From Nocardia sp. alder85J (GTDB lineage Bacteria > Actinomycetota > Actinomycetes > Mycobacteriales > Mycobacteriaceae): a stretch of DNA of 64,000 nucleotides. This document shows positions 34,099 through 44,341 of this stretch, in pieces; within the stretch, counting starts at the first letter, position 1, and each line of letters begins with the position of its first letter. The notes under the pieces were generated by a model, which worked only from the letters and a program-made list of their open reading frames with translations, had not been told where the DNA came from and ran no database searches. Made by a program: the position numbers and the translations under genes. The stretch is from contig NZ_JAIUCZ020000008.1 of assembly GCF_020176955.2 (NCBI RefSeq), positions 248,001-312,000 on the forward strand. The letters run 5' to 3'.

Positions 34099-35616
34099 AT
34101 GGGGCTGTCCCCCCGTCGAACGGCCGTGCCCGCCCTGTTCGGGGTGCTGGCGTCCGGAGTTCTGACGCTGCCCGCCGTGGCCGAACCCGCCGCCTGGGCG
34201 CCGCGCCCGGTGAACGCCTGCGGCGAGGTCGGTTTCGATCCGCTGAGCCGCAAGCCCGATCCGCAGGCCGCGCCCGCGCCGCTGCTGCCGCCGAGCATCG
34301 ACATCCCCGTACCGGTGCCGAAGGTCACCATGGTCCCGGTACCCGGACCGCCGCCCGACAACACCCGGGTGGCCGCCGATCCGGCACCCCAGAATCCCTG
34401 TGGCGCACCGTGTCCCGATATCCGCGACAGTCTCGGGCCGGATCCGGCCGACGCGCGGGGGGCGGCGCCGTTCGCGCTGCCGCAGGTGCGGATCAAGCCG
34501 GAGATCGAACCCATTCCGATTCCGGTACCCGGTGGCGACCCGCTGCCGCCCGAACCACCGCCGGCGCCGGTGGTACACCCCGCCGAACCCGGTCCGGTCG
34601 CCCCGGCGCCCGCGGCCCGGCAGGTGCGGTCCGTGGACCTGGTCAACCAGGTGACCGGGCACGGCTCGGTCAACCGCACCGATCTGCGCTATCAGGTGGA
34701 CGGCACCGACCTCGGGCTGATGTGGGAGACCAAACCCGGTGAGGTGGCCGTCGTGTTCGGCGACACCTTCGGCAAGGGCTGGCAGCCCGGCGGCGCCGGG
34801 GCCGAGGATGCGGACTGGCGCAGCAACGTGCTCGGCTACAGCACCGGGCGCGACCTGTCCAAGGGCCTGGTCATCGACTCGATGGTGCAGGACCGGCGCT
34901 GCCACGCGGCCGAACTGCTGGACAGCCGCAAGATCAAGAACTTCGAGACCACCACCATCCCGACCTCCGGCTTCGCCCTCGGGCAGCGGCAGTTCCTGAC
35001 CTACATGTCGATCAACCACTGGAGCCGGATTCCGGGCATGTGGATCACCAACCGCGGCGGCCTGGCCTACTCCGACGACGACGGGCGCACCTGGGTCAAG
35101 GATCGGAACGCCGAATGGGACAACGTCTTCGGCACCGACCGGTTCCAGGTCGCGGCGATGGCGCCGCAGGGCGACTACGTGTACCTGTTCGGCACCCCCA
35201 ACGGCCGCATCGGCGTGGTGGGGCTGGCCCGGGTCCTGAAGACCGAACTGCTGAACAAGTCCGCCTACCAGTACTGGGTCGACGGCACCTGGGCCCCGGC
35301 CGCCGAGAATTCGGCGACGCCGCTGTTCGCCGGGCTGGCCGGTGAGCTCTCCGCCCGCTTCGACGAATCCACCGGACAGTGGCAACTGGCCTATCTGGAT
35401 CCGGTGCGGCACGCCATCGTGCTGCGCACCGCCGCCCAGCCGCAGGGCAGTTGGACCGACGGCGCGGCGCTGGTCGACACCGACGACTACCCCACCGCCT
35501 ACGGCGGCTTCATCCATCCGTGGTCGAGCGGCCGGGACCTGTACTTCACCGTGTCGGCCTGGAACAGCTACAACGTCTACCTGATGCACGCCACGCTGGA
35601 CGATCAGCAGGGATAG
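34099..35616 (+). CDS. secreted DUF4185 domain protein
   Basis: A 505-residue exported protein. A signal peptide (RRTAVPALFGVLASGVLTLPAVAEPA) is followed by about 150 residues of proline-rich linker (PVPKVTMVPVPGPPP, PIPIPVPGGDPLPPEPPPAP) with a CGAPCPD cysteine pair. The rest is DUF4185, a five-bladed propeller-like domain related to glycosidases (VAVVFGDTFGKGW...RSNVLGYSTGRDLSKGLVIDSMV...LTYMSINHW...GGLAYSDDDGRTWVKD). Related proteins are common in mycolate actinobacteria; a cell-wall glycan role is inferred. GAGGAGG lies about 10 nt upstream of the ATG. Its stop overlaps the end of convergent modC by 13 bp. Confidence 0.8.
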   Translation: MGLSPRRTAVPALFGVLASGVLTLPAVAEPAAWAPRPVNACGEVGFDPLSRKPDPQAAPAPLLPPSIDIPVPVPKVTMVPVPGPPPDNTRVAADPAPQNPCGAPCPDIRDSLGPDPADARGAAPFALPQVRIKPEIEPIPIPVPGGDPLPPEPPPAPVVHPAEPGPVAPAPAARQVRSVDLVNQVTGHGSVNRTDLRYQVDGTDLGLMWETKPGEVAVVFGDTFGKGWQPGGAGAEDADWRSNVLGYSTGRDLSKGLVIDSMVQDRRCHAAELLDSRKIKNFETTTIPTSGFALGQRQFLTYMSINHWSRIPGMWITNRGGLAYSDDDGRTWVKDRNAEWDNVFGTDRFQVAAMAPQGDYVYLFGTPNGRIGVVGLARVLKTELLNKSAYQYWVDGTWAPAAENSATPLFAGLAGELSARFDESTGQWQLAYLDPVRHAIVLRTAAQPQGSWTDGAALVDTDDYPTAYGGFIHPWSSGRDLYFTVSAWNSYNVYLMHATLDDQQG

Positions 35617-36974
35617 ACCCGCACCTCGGTGGCCTTCACCACGAAGTACACCGTCGCCCCGGGTGCGAGCCCCAGTTCGGCCACCGCACCGGGAGTGAGG
35701 TCGGCGACCAGCCCCGCACTCCCGTCGGCCCGATCCGCGGTGTGCACCCGGACCGTCCCGCCCCGATCGCTCAACTCCGCGATCCGCACCCGGAAGGCAT
35801 TGCGCGGACTCCCGCCCGGCACCTCCCGATAGACCGCGACGGCCGCCGGGGAGAACACGGCCGCCGCCCTGGCGCCGGCCACCCACACACCCTCGCACCG
35901 GCCCGACACCACGTCGTCGCCACACCGCACCGCTCCGATCCCGGCCACGCCCGGCACCGGCGCCGAGGCGGCCCGATCTGCGGCAGCCCCGTCCAGGGCA
36001 GCCCTGTCCAGGGTGAAGGGAACAGCCGGTTCGACCCTCTCCGGCCCGGTAACGACCGTGGGCCCGGCGGATGTCACCGAACGGGGTGCTCCGGGGACGG
36101 GGAGCGCGGTGCCGATCAGCAGGTTGACTCCGGCGATGCGGGCCGCGAATTCGCTTCGTGGCCTGGCCAATACGGTACCGACCGGTCCGTGTTCCACCAG
36201 GCGGCCGGCGTCGAGGACCACAACTCGATCGGCCAGTGTCAGCGCGTCGACGATGTCGTGGGTGACGAGGATCGCGGTGGGTGCCCGCCGGGTCCGACCG
36301 TCGCCGTAGGGCGGATTCGCCATGTCACCGCCCCGGAAGGCAGCGTTGCTCTCCCGGACCGGAGTGTCACCCTCGATCGCATGGTCGCCGTCGGCCGGGC
36401 GCAGCACCCGGCGCAGCAGGGCCCGCATGGCGACCGCGACAGTGACGTCCAGCGCGGCCATCGGCTCGTCCAGCAGGATCAGCTCCGGGCCGACCGCCAG
36501 CGCGCGGGCCAGCGCGACCCGCTGGGCCTGGCCGCCGGACAGCTGGGCCGGGCGGCGACCGGCCAGGTCGCTCGCGTCGACCGCGCGCAGCCACTGCCGG
36601 GCGACGGCCGCGGCGACGCGGCGCGAGACCCCGCGGCTGCGCGGCCCGAAGGCCACGTTGGCCGCCACCGACAGGTGCGGGAACAGCAGCGGGTCCTGCG
36701 CCAGCAGTGAGATCCGGCGCCGATGTGGCGGCACCGCAACACCTTTCGCGACATCGGTCAGGTCCCGGCCGTGCAGCCGCACCCGGCCCGCGTCGGGTGG
36801 CAACAGGCCCGCCACGACGTCGAGCAGCGTCGACTTCCCGGCGCCGTTGGGGCCCAGCACGGCCAGCACCTCGCCGGGGTTCACCGTCAGGTCGATCGAC
36901 AGACCCCGGCCGGCCACCTCGGCCGAAACCTCCAGTCCGCCGGTCGAATTCCGGTCGGCGGCCGAATCACTCAC
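35604..36974 (-). CDS. modC: molybdate ABC transporter ATP-binding protein ModC
   Basis: A 456-residue ATPase, longer than the usual 350-370. Walker A is GPNGAGKST, the signature LSGGQAQRVALARAL, Walker B LILLDEPMAALD and the switch His in ILVTHDIVDALT. A hydrophilic insert of about 40 residues (PADGDHAIEGDTPVRESNAAFRGGD...) separates the D-loop from the switch His, where other ModC proteins have a short turn. The C-terminus (GATVYFVVKATEVRVYP) is a TOBE/Mop molybdate-binding domain. The GTG overlaps the modB stop as GTGA (36971-36974). It drives molybdate import for the molybdenum cofactor. Confidence 0.85.
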   Translation of the reverse strand: MSDSAADRNSTGGLEVSAEVAGRGLSIDLTVNPGEVLAVLGPNGAGKSTLLDVVAGLLPPDAGRVRLHGRDLTDVAKGVAVPPHRRRISLLAQDPLLFPHLSVAANVAFGPRSRGVSRRVAAAVARQWLRAVDASDLAGRRPAQLSGGQAQRVALARALAVGPELILLDEPMAALDVTVAVAMRALLRRVLRPADGDHAIEGDTPVRESNAAFRGGDMANPPYGDGRTRRAPTAILVTHDIVDALTLADRVVVLDAGRLVEHGPVGTVLARPRSEFAARIAGVNLLIGTALPVPGAPRSVTSAGPTVVTGPERVEPAVPFTLDRAALDGAAADRAASAPVPGVAGIGAVRCGDDVVSGRCEGVWVAGARAAAVFSPAAVAVYREVPGGSPRNAFRVRIAELSDRGGTVRVHTADRADGSAGLVADLTPGAVAELGLAPGATVYFVVKATEVRVYPC

Positions 36975-37900
36975 AGCCCCGCCCACTCTCGCCGCTGCGC
37001 CGCGTTCGACCGGGCGCCGCGATAGGCGACCAGCACGATCACCACGGCCACGACCACCAGCAGCAGCGAGAGCGCCACGGCGGCATCGGGATCCGTCTCG
37101 CGTTGCAGGTAGATCTCCAGGGGGAGGGTGCGGGTGCGGCCCTGCAAACTGCCCGCGAAGGTGAGCGTCGCCCCGAACTCCCCGAGCGACCGCGCGAACG
37201 ACAGCACCGTGCCGGAGATCAGTGCGGGCCGCAACAGCGGCACCGTGATCCGCCACCACACCGTGGTGGGGGCCGCGCCGAGCGTGGCCGCGATCCGTTC
37301 GTACCGTTCGCCGGTGGTGCGCATCGCGCCCTCCAGCGTGATCACCAGGAACGGCAGCGCCACGAACGCCTCGGCCAGCACCACGGCGGTGGTGCTGAAC
37401 GCGATCCGGATGCCCATCGCCTCCAGATGCCGGCCCAGCAGGCCGTAGCGGCCGAACAGGTACAGCAGCGCCATACCGCCGACCACCGGTGGTAACACCA
37501 AGGGCAGCAACACCATCGCGCGCAGTACCGGCAGCACCCGCCAGCGCACCCGGGCCAGCACCATCGCCATCGGCACGCCGAGCAGCACACACAGCGCCGT
37601 ACTGGCCAGCGAGGTGCGCAGGCTCAGCGCGAGCGCCGCGCGGGAGGCCGGGGTCGTGATCAGCGCCGTGAAACTCGACCAGTGCACCGCCTGCGTCAGC
37701 GCGACCAGCGGCCCCACCACGAAGGCGAAGCCCAGCAGCGCCGGTAACAGCAGCCAGCGCGGCACCGACGGGCCGGGGGAGCGCAGTACCGCGTGAATGC
37801 CGCGCTGTACCAGCGGAAGCCGGGTCCGACGCCCCGGGACGGCGGCCGGTCCGCCGGTGGTCCCGGCGGAGTCGGTACGCGCCGTCACGGCGTGACGCAT
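36971..37900 (-). CDS. modB: molybdate ABC transporter permease ModB
   Basis: A 309-residue permease with about six helices and the EAA-type loop GERYERIAATLGAAPTTVWWRITVPLLRPALISG, followed by the ModB-specific SFARSLGEFGATLTFAGS. The N-terminal 45 residues are cytoplasmic and basic. The ATG lies 10 nt after the modA stop. It forms the homodimeric channel for molybdate and probably tungstate. Confidence 0.85.
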   Translation of the reverse strand: MRHAVTARTDSAGTTGGPAAVPGRRTRLPLVQRGIHAVLRSPGPSVPRWLLLPALLGFAFVVGPLVALTQAVHWSSFTALITTPASRAALALSLRTSLASTALCVLLGVPMAMVLARVRWRVLPVLRAMVLLPLVLPPVVGGMALLYLFGRYGLLGRHLEAMGIRIAFSTTAVVLAEAFVALPFLVITLEGAMRTTGERYERIAATLGAAPTTVWWRITVPLLRPALISGTVLSFARSLGEFGATLTFAGSLQGRTRTLPLEIYLQRETDPDAAVALSLLLVVVAVVIVLVAYRGARSNAAQRREWAGL

Positions 37901-37910
37901 TCGGCGACGG

Positions 37911-38705
37911 TCACGGCGTGACGAATCCGGCCTTCGCCAGCGCGGCCCGGCCCTCGGGACCGGTGATCAGCGCGTCGAACTGCTGCGCCAGATCGGCGTG
38001 CTCGGAATCGGCCACGGGGGCGATCGGATAGGTGTTCACCGCGCCCGACGACTCCGGGAAGGCGACGGTGGTGACCTTGGTACCGGCTCCGGCGGCGTCG
38101 GTGACGTACACCAGTCCGGCGTCGGCCTCGCCGGAGGTCACCTTCGCCAGCACGTCGGTGACCGCCGATTCCTCGCTCACCGGGCTGATCGCCACGTGCG
38201 CGGCGGTGGTCACCTTCTTGGCCGCCGAGCCGCACGGCACCTGCGCCGCGCAGACCACCAGCCGCAGGCCGGGCTGGGCCAGATCGGCCAGCGCGGCGAT
38301 GTGCTTCGGATTGCCGGGCGGGGTCACGATGGTGAGGGTGTTGGTCGCGAAGGTCTGCGGCGCGGCGGTGATCCGGCCGGTCTTCGTCACCTTGTCCATG
38401 TTGGCCTGGTCGGCGGACGCGAACACGTCCGCGGGCGCGCCCTGATTCAGCTGCGCGGCGAGATCCGAGGAGCCGGCGAAGGAGAAGGTCACCTTCGTGT
38501 TCGGATGCTCCTTCTCGAACGTCGCGCCCAGATCGGTGAACACGTGGTTCAGCGACGCCGCCGCGAACACGGTCAGCGTCGCGGGTGCGGTGCCCGCGGT
38601 GCTGCCGGAACCACTCGAACCGCTCGATCCGCAGCCGGCCACCAGGCCTGCGACGGCCACCGCCGCCGTCAGCCCGGCCACCCCGCGCCACCGCGCGGCG
38701 CTCAT
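37911..38705 (-). CDS. modA: molybdate-binding lipoprotein ModA
   Basis: A 264-residue periplasmic-type binding protein. The signal ends in a lipobox VAGC with Cys25. The mature part has the ModA landmarks TLTVFAAASLNHVF, FSFAGSSDLAAQLNQGAPADVFASAD and GLVYVTDA. Its ATG overlaps the stop of the upstream regulator (ATGA, 38702-38705), so regulator and transporter are co-expressed. It captures molybdate outside the membrane for ModBC. Confidence 0.9.
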   Translation of the reverse strand: MSAARWRGVAGLTAAVAVAGLVAGCGSSGSSGSGSTAGTAPATLTVFAAASLNHVFTDLGATFEKEHPNTKVTFSFAGSSDLAAQLNQGAPADVFASADQANMDKVTKTGRITAAPQTFATNTLTIVTPPGNPKHIAALADLAQPGLRLVVCAAQVPCGSAAKKVTTAAHVAISPVSEESAVTDVLAKVTSGEADAGLVYVTDAAGAGTKVTTVAFPESSGAVNTYPIAPVADSEHADLAQQFDALITGPEGRAALAKAGFVTP

Positions 38706-39118
38706 TGCGGCGTCTCGACGACCACCGTCGTGGCCTTCACGCTCGCCACCGCGACGCTGCCCGGTTCCAAACCGAGCGCCCGCACCGACTCGCTGCTCAT
38801 CAGCGACACCACCGTGAACGGTCCGCATTGCATCTCCACCTGTGCCATCACCCCGTCGACCACCACGCGGGTGACCAATCCGGGAAACCGATTGCGTGCC
38901 GAACTGGCACTACCCAACCTGGCCTGCGGCGGCCGCGCGTTGGCACTGGCCAGTTCGGCCAGATCGCGACCCTCGATCACCAGGCGGCCCGCATCGTCCT
39001 TCTGCGCGGTGAGCGCACCGGTGTCGATCCATCGACGCACGGTGTCATCGCTGACCCCGAGCAGTTCGGCGGCATCGCGGATACGCAGATTGGGCACCGC
39101 CGGAGCATATGTCCGCAT
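38702..39118 (-). CDS. HTH-TOBE molybdate-responsive regulator
   Basis: A 138-residue protein with an N-terminal MerR/excisionase-type helix-turn-helix (NLRIRDAAELLGVSDDTVRRWID) and a C-terminal Mop/TOBE domain (about 72-135, ARNRFPGLVTRVVVDGVMAQVEM...VSLMSSESVRALGLEPGSVAVASVKATTVVVE) that binds molybdate or tungstate. It heads the modABC operon and probably controls it. ATG 39118 gives the usual family length; GTG 39097 is an alternative and no strong ribosome-binding site is seen, so the mRNA may be leaderless or short-leadered. Confidence 0.85.
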   Translation of the reverse strand: MRTYAPAVPNLRIRDAAELLGVSDDTVRRWIDTGALTAQKDDAGRLVIEGRDLAELASANARPPQARLGSASSARNRFPGLVTRVVVDGVMAQVEMQCGPFTVVSLMSSESVRALGLEPGSVAVASVKATTVVVETPQ

Positions 39119-39198
39119 TATCGGATCAGACAAGACGATGCGGCCGTATCTTCGGATGAACAAGTCCGCACACCGGCACCGACCGTCCGGCACGGACC

Positions 39199-40689
<1,491 letters not shown>

Positions 40690-40815
40690 GAAACGGCAGC
40701 TTAGTCGGCCGAGCCCTCGGCCCCCGAAATCCGACCCCCGAAGACGGGCCCGCCGATCACCGCCGACCGCCGCCGCACCGGCGCCAGGACGACGGAGCAG
40801 CAAATCAAACCCCGC

Positions 40816-40828
40816 TAGACTGACGCAG
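40816..40828 (+). promoter_or_regulatory. -10 element close to the mutT4 start (leaderless transcript likely)
   Basis: TAGACT at 40816-40821 ends 6 nt before the GTG at 40828. With the usual -10 to +1 distance, transcription would begin at or next to the start codon, a leaderless mRNA common in actinobacteria. No ribosome-binding site precedes the GTG, which agrees. Confidence 0.5.
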
Positions 40829-41547
40829 TGTCTACGGCCGATCGCGCGAACAGCCGACGCCGCCGGCCGCGGCGCCGCGGTTCGGGCGGTGGCGCCGCCA
40901 AACCCGCGACATCCGCGGCGGCGCCGGCGGCCACGACGCCCGGCGCCGGCAAGACCGGCAGCCCGAAATCCGGCAGCCCCAAGAACAGCACCGCGAAGAC
41001 CACTACCGCCAAGGCCGGCACCGCGAAGGGCGGCGGCACCAAAGGCGGCGGGGCGAAATCCGGTGGCCCCAAGGGTGGGAAACAGCCGCGCATGCGCACC
41101 GTGCGGGAGACGTCGGCGGGCGGCCTCGTGGTCGACGGCCTCGACGGTCCGCGGGAGCAGCGCTGTGCCGCTCTCATCGGGCGCACCGACCGCCGCGGGC
41201 GGTTACTGTGGTCGCTGCCCAAGGGACATATCGAGGACGGTGAGACCGCCGAGCAGACGGCGGTGCGCGAGGTGGCCGAGGAGACCGGTATCAACGGTAT
41301 GGTCGTTGCCGAACTCGGCAGTATCGATTACTGGTTCGTCACCGACGGCCGCCGGGTGCACAAGACCGTGCACCACTATCTGATGCGGTCCGTCGGCGGC
41401 GAGTTGTCGGACGCCGATGTCGAGGTGACCCAGGTGGAATGGGTGCCGCTGAGCCAACTGGATTCCAAGCTCGCGTATGCCGACGAACGGCGATTGGCGG
41501 AGGTCGCGAACCGCCTGATCGATCGGATGGAGAACGGCAGACGATGA
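40828..41547 (+). CDS. mutT4: NUDIX hydrolase (MutT4-like)
   Basis: A 239-residue NUDIX hydrolase. The box GHIEDGETAEQTAVREVAEETGI occupies residues 133-155 with all metal-binding glutamates. The first about 85 residues are low-complexity, rich in Lys, Gly, Ser, Thr and Ala (KTGSPKSGSPKNSTAKTTTAKAGTAK), probably a disordered cationic tail. Position next to pcnA and before the Rv3909-like gene identifies the MutT4 (Rv3908) orthologue, a candidate sanitiser of oxidised or modified nucleotides. Its stop overlaps the next ATG (ATGA, 41544-41547). Confidence 0.85.
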   Translation: MSTADRANSRRRRPRRRGSGGGAAKPATSAAAPAATTPGAGKTGSPKSGSPKNSTAKTTTAKAGTAKGGGTKGGGAKSGGPKGGKQPRMRTVRETSAGGLVVDGLDGPREQRCAALIGRTDRRGRLLWSLPKGHIEDGETAEQTAVREVAEETGINGMVVAELGSIDYWFVTDGRRVHKTVHHYLMRSVGGELSDADVEVTQVEWVPLSQLDSKLAYADERRLAEVANRLIDRMENGRR

Positions 41548-44210
41548 CGCGTGCGGGTCACCATCGGCGTCGCTGGGCGCCGATGTTTCTCGGCATTGTG
41601 CTGGTCGTCCTGGGGGTGCTGGGTATTCCGGGTGCCGCGGTGACCGGCGCTCAGCCGTCCTCGGGCGGTACCGGCTCGACGGGACCGAAATTCCTGAAGC
41701 TCACCATCGACTCCGTGACGCCGAACACCGTCACCACCACGAGTTCGGCGGTGCTGGTGATCACCGGCACGGTCACCAACATCGGCGATCGCAACGTCGA
41801 CGACATCAGCGTGCGGGTGCAGCGCGGCGCCGCCATCGGCAATCCCGGCGGCCTGCGCTCGACGCTGCGCCTGGAGCAGAGCGACTACGACCTGGTCACG
41901 CCCTTCCAGGACGTCGCCGACGAGCTGACCCCGGGTCAGCGCAAACAGTTCACGCTGCGGATCGGGGTGCGGGACGTGGTCCCCAGCACCGACAGCAATG
42001 CCGCGATCACGGCCGCACTGGGCATCACCGATCCCGGGGTGTACCCGCTGTTGCTGAACGTCAACGGCCAGCCCGCCTACGGTGGCCAGGCCCGCCTGGA
42101 CGACGCCCGCTTCCTGGTGCCGGTGCTGGGGCTGCCGGCGATCCCCGCCGGCGACGCCAAGGGCTCCGGACTGCCCCCGGTTCCCGCGCCGGCCGAGGCC
42201 CCGGTGGCGACCACCATGCTGTGGCCGCTGGCGGATCGGCCCCGCCTGGTGGCCGGCATCCCCGGGTCGGTGGACGGCAAGGCGCTGCTCACCGACGACG
42301 AACTGGCCGGTGAACTGGCCACCGGCGGCCGGCTGGACCAACTGCTGGCGGCCGTGGAGTCGGCACTGCATCCCGACACCGGCCTGGACCCGTCCCGGAC
42401 CGGACCGGGCCTGGCCTCCGCCCTGTGCCTGGCGGTCGATCCGGACCTGCTGGTCACGGTGTCGGCCATGACCGGCGGCTACCGGGTGCTGGCCAGTCCC
42501 TCGGATCCGGACGGCCCGACCCGCGACGGTTCCGGCGCGCACGCCGCCAAGACCTGGCTGGACCGGCTGCACTCGCTGGCCGGTGCGCTGTGCACGACGG
42601 CGCTGCCGTTCGCCCAGGCCGACCCGACGGCGGTCGCCGCGGTCCACGATCCGGGCCTGACCGGACGCGCGATCGACGCTCCGGCCGAGATCGTGGATTC
42701 GATCCTGTCCATCAAATCCGTGCGCGGGGTCGCGCTGCCCACCGCGGGCAGCATCGACGACGGCGCCGCCACCCTGCTGTCCCGGCACGGCTACACCAGC
42801 GCGATCCTCGCCGACAACGCGGTCACCGGCCCGGACGGCCACACCGCGGCGGGCGGATCCGACGGCCCGGCCCACGCGCCCGGTCCGGACACCGACACCC
42901 CGGAGCTGGTCCAGTTGCCGCCCCCGCCACCCGTGACCCCGGCGGCGGCCACCCCGGGCGCCACCGCACCGGCGGCGGCACCCTCGGCCACCGCCACGCC
43001 GGCGGCGAGCGCCACGCCCACCCCGGCCGGTACCACCACGCCGGCGGCCACCGGAATCACGAACACCGCCACGCCGGCCGGCTCGTCGCCGGCCGGGCTG
43101 AAGGTCGCCACCTTCGACATCTGGTCGGCCACCGCACTGGCCGCGGTCGGTTCCAATCCGCCGACACCGTCGTTCACCCCGGATCGGGTGCGCTACGACG
43201 TCAACAACGACTCCCGGGCGGCCAGGTTGCAGGACGCGCTCGGCGCGGTGTCCTGGGCGGCGCTGAACCCGCAGTCACCGCGACGCTCGGCCCTGTTGAT
43301 GCCGCCGCAGCAGTGGAGCGCCAACCGGGACGAGGCCACGGCGCTGCTGAGCCAGCTGGACGTGCTGTTCCGCACCGGCCTGGCGGCCCCGCGATCGCTG
43401 CCGGAACTGCTCGCCCAGCCGGCGGACCCGCGGCCGTTCGAGGTGAACTACCTGCCGGAGACCGCCGACGACGCCGTGCCGGACTCGTACCTCGACCCGG
43501 TCCGGGACCAGGGACAGCGGATCACCGCCCTGATGGGTGCGCTGGTGGAGGTGCCCCAGCAGGAGCCGACGCCCCGGACCTTCCTGACCCCGCTGCGCGA
43601 CGACCTGATCCGGGTGCTGAGCCTGTCCGACCGCAACAGCACCGGGGAACAGGCCGATACCGCCGCGCACCGGCGGCTGGATCAGACCACGCACACCATG
43701 GACGGGCTGTACCGATCGGTGACCGTGCTGCCGCCGGGCGGGGTGTACACGCTCGCCTCGGAACAGAGCCCGCTGCTGCTGGTGGCCCGCAACGATCTGC
43801 CGGTCGCGGTGCGCATCCGGTTCAAGATCGATGCCCCGGCCGAGGCGACCATCACCGATATCGGTGAGCAGCAGCTCCCGGCCGAGGGCTCGCGGTCGTT
43901 CCAGATTCCGACCCAGGTCAGCGACAAGCGCAACCTGGTCATTCCGATCTCGCTGACCACGCCCGAGGCGGTTCCACTCGGAAACGCCACATCGGTCTCG
44001 GTGCGATCCAACGCGTACGGCCAGGCGTTGGCGATAATTACCGCATGCGCCGGAGCACTACTGTTGCTACTGGCCGGTCGCCGTCTATGGCGCCGGTTCC
44101 GGGGGCAGCCCGATCCGGCCGACGAAGGGTTGGATCCGGGCAAACGACGCCGGGTCAACCGGTACGGGCGCGCGCGGACGCGGGCGACGCAGCGACAGGA
44201 GGCACGATGA
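41544..44210 (+). CDS. DUF6049-type secreted membrane-anchored protein (Rv3909-like)
   Basis: An 888-residue protein. A signal peptide (APMFLGIVLVVLGVLGIPGAAVTGA) leads a large extracytoplasmic part: an Ig/NEW3-like start (LKLTIDSVTPNTVTTTSSAVLVITGTVTNIGDR), a polysaccharide-deacetylase-like middle region and a Pro/Ala/Thr-rich linker (about residues 475-515, ATPAASATPTPAGTTTPAATG). The C-terminus has a single helix (ALAIITACAGALLLLLAGRRLW) and a basic cytoplasmic tail. It is conserved beside murJ in mycolate actinobacteria, which suggests a cell-envelope role with MurJ, but its activity is unknown. It is translationally coupled at both ends. Confidence 0.75.
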   Translation: MTRAGHHRRRWAPMFLGIVLVVLGVLGIPGAAVTGAQPSSGGTGSTGPKFLKLTIDSVTPNTVTTTSSAVLVITGTVTNIGDRNVDDISVRVQRGAAIGNPGGLRSTLRLEQSDYDLVTPFQDVADELTPGQRKQFTLRIGVRDVVPSTDSNAAITAALGITDPGVYPLLLNVNGQPAYGGQARLDDARFLVPVLGLPAIPAGDAKGSGLPPVPAPAEAPVATTMLWPLADRPRLVAGIPGSVDGKALLTDDELAGELATGGRLDQLLAAVESALHPDTGLDPSRTGPGLASALCLAVDPDLLVTVSAMTGGYRVLASPSDPDGPTRDGSGAHAAKTWLDRLHSLAGALCTTALPFAQADPTAVAAVHDPGLTGRAIDAPAEIVDSILSIKSVRGVALPTAGSIDDGAATLLSRHGYTSAILADNAVTGPDGHTAAGGSDGPAHAPGPDTDTPELVQLPPPPPVTPAAATPGATAPAAAPSATATPAASATPTPAGTTTPAATGITNTATPAGSSPAGLKVATFDIWSATALAAVGSNPPTPSFTPDRVRYDVNNDSRAARLQDALGAVSWAALNPQSPRRSALLMPPQQWSANRDEATALLSQLDVLFRTGLAAPRSLPELLAQPADPRPFEVNYLPETADDAVPDSYLDPVRDQGQRITALMGALVEVPQQEPTPRTFLTPLRDDLIRVLSLSDRNSTGEQADTAAHRRLDQTTHTMDGLYRSVTVLPPGGVYTLASEQSPLLLVARNDLPVAVRIRFKIDAPAEATITDIGEQQLPAEGSRSFQIPTQVSDKRNLVIPISLTTPEAVPLGNATSVSVRSNAYGQALAIITACAGALLLLLAGRRLWRRFRGQPDPADEGLDPGKRRRVNRYGRARTRATQRQEAR

Positions 44211-44341
44211 GCGACGGCGATGTATCGAGATCGGCCGCCACAGTCGCCGTGCCTGCCGGGCCGGTCGTGTCGCGAACCGGCCGACGGGGTGCACCGCACC
44301 TGTGCCACGATGCCGTCCGACCGATGCGGGAGGCACGGTGA
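44207..44341 (+). CDS. 44-residue short ORF bridging the Rv3909-like gene and murJ
   Basis: ATG 44207 has AGGAGG 4 nt upstream and overlaps the preceding stop (ATGA). The frame ends in TGA at 44339-44341, overlapping the murJ GTG (GTGA). Codon bias is weaker than in neighbours. The start region GGAGGCACGATGAGCGAC closely repeats the murJ start region GGAGGCACGGTGAACGAC 131 bp later, so it may be a duplicated initiation site rather than a functional protein gene. It could still relay ribosomes to murJ. Confidence 0.35.
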   Translation: MSDGDVSRSAATVAVPAGPVVSRTGRRGAPHLCHDAVRPMREAR

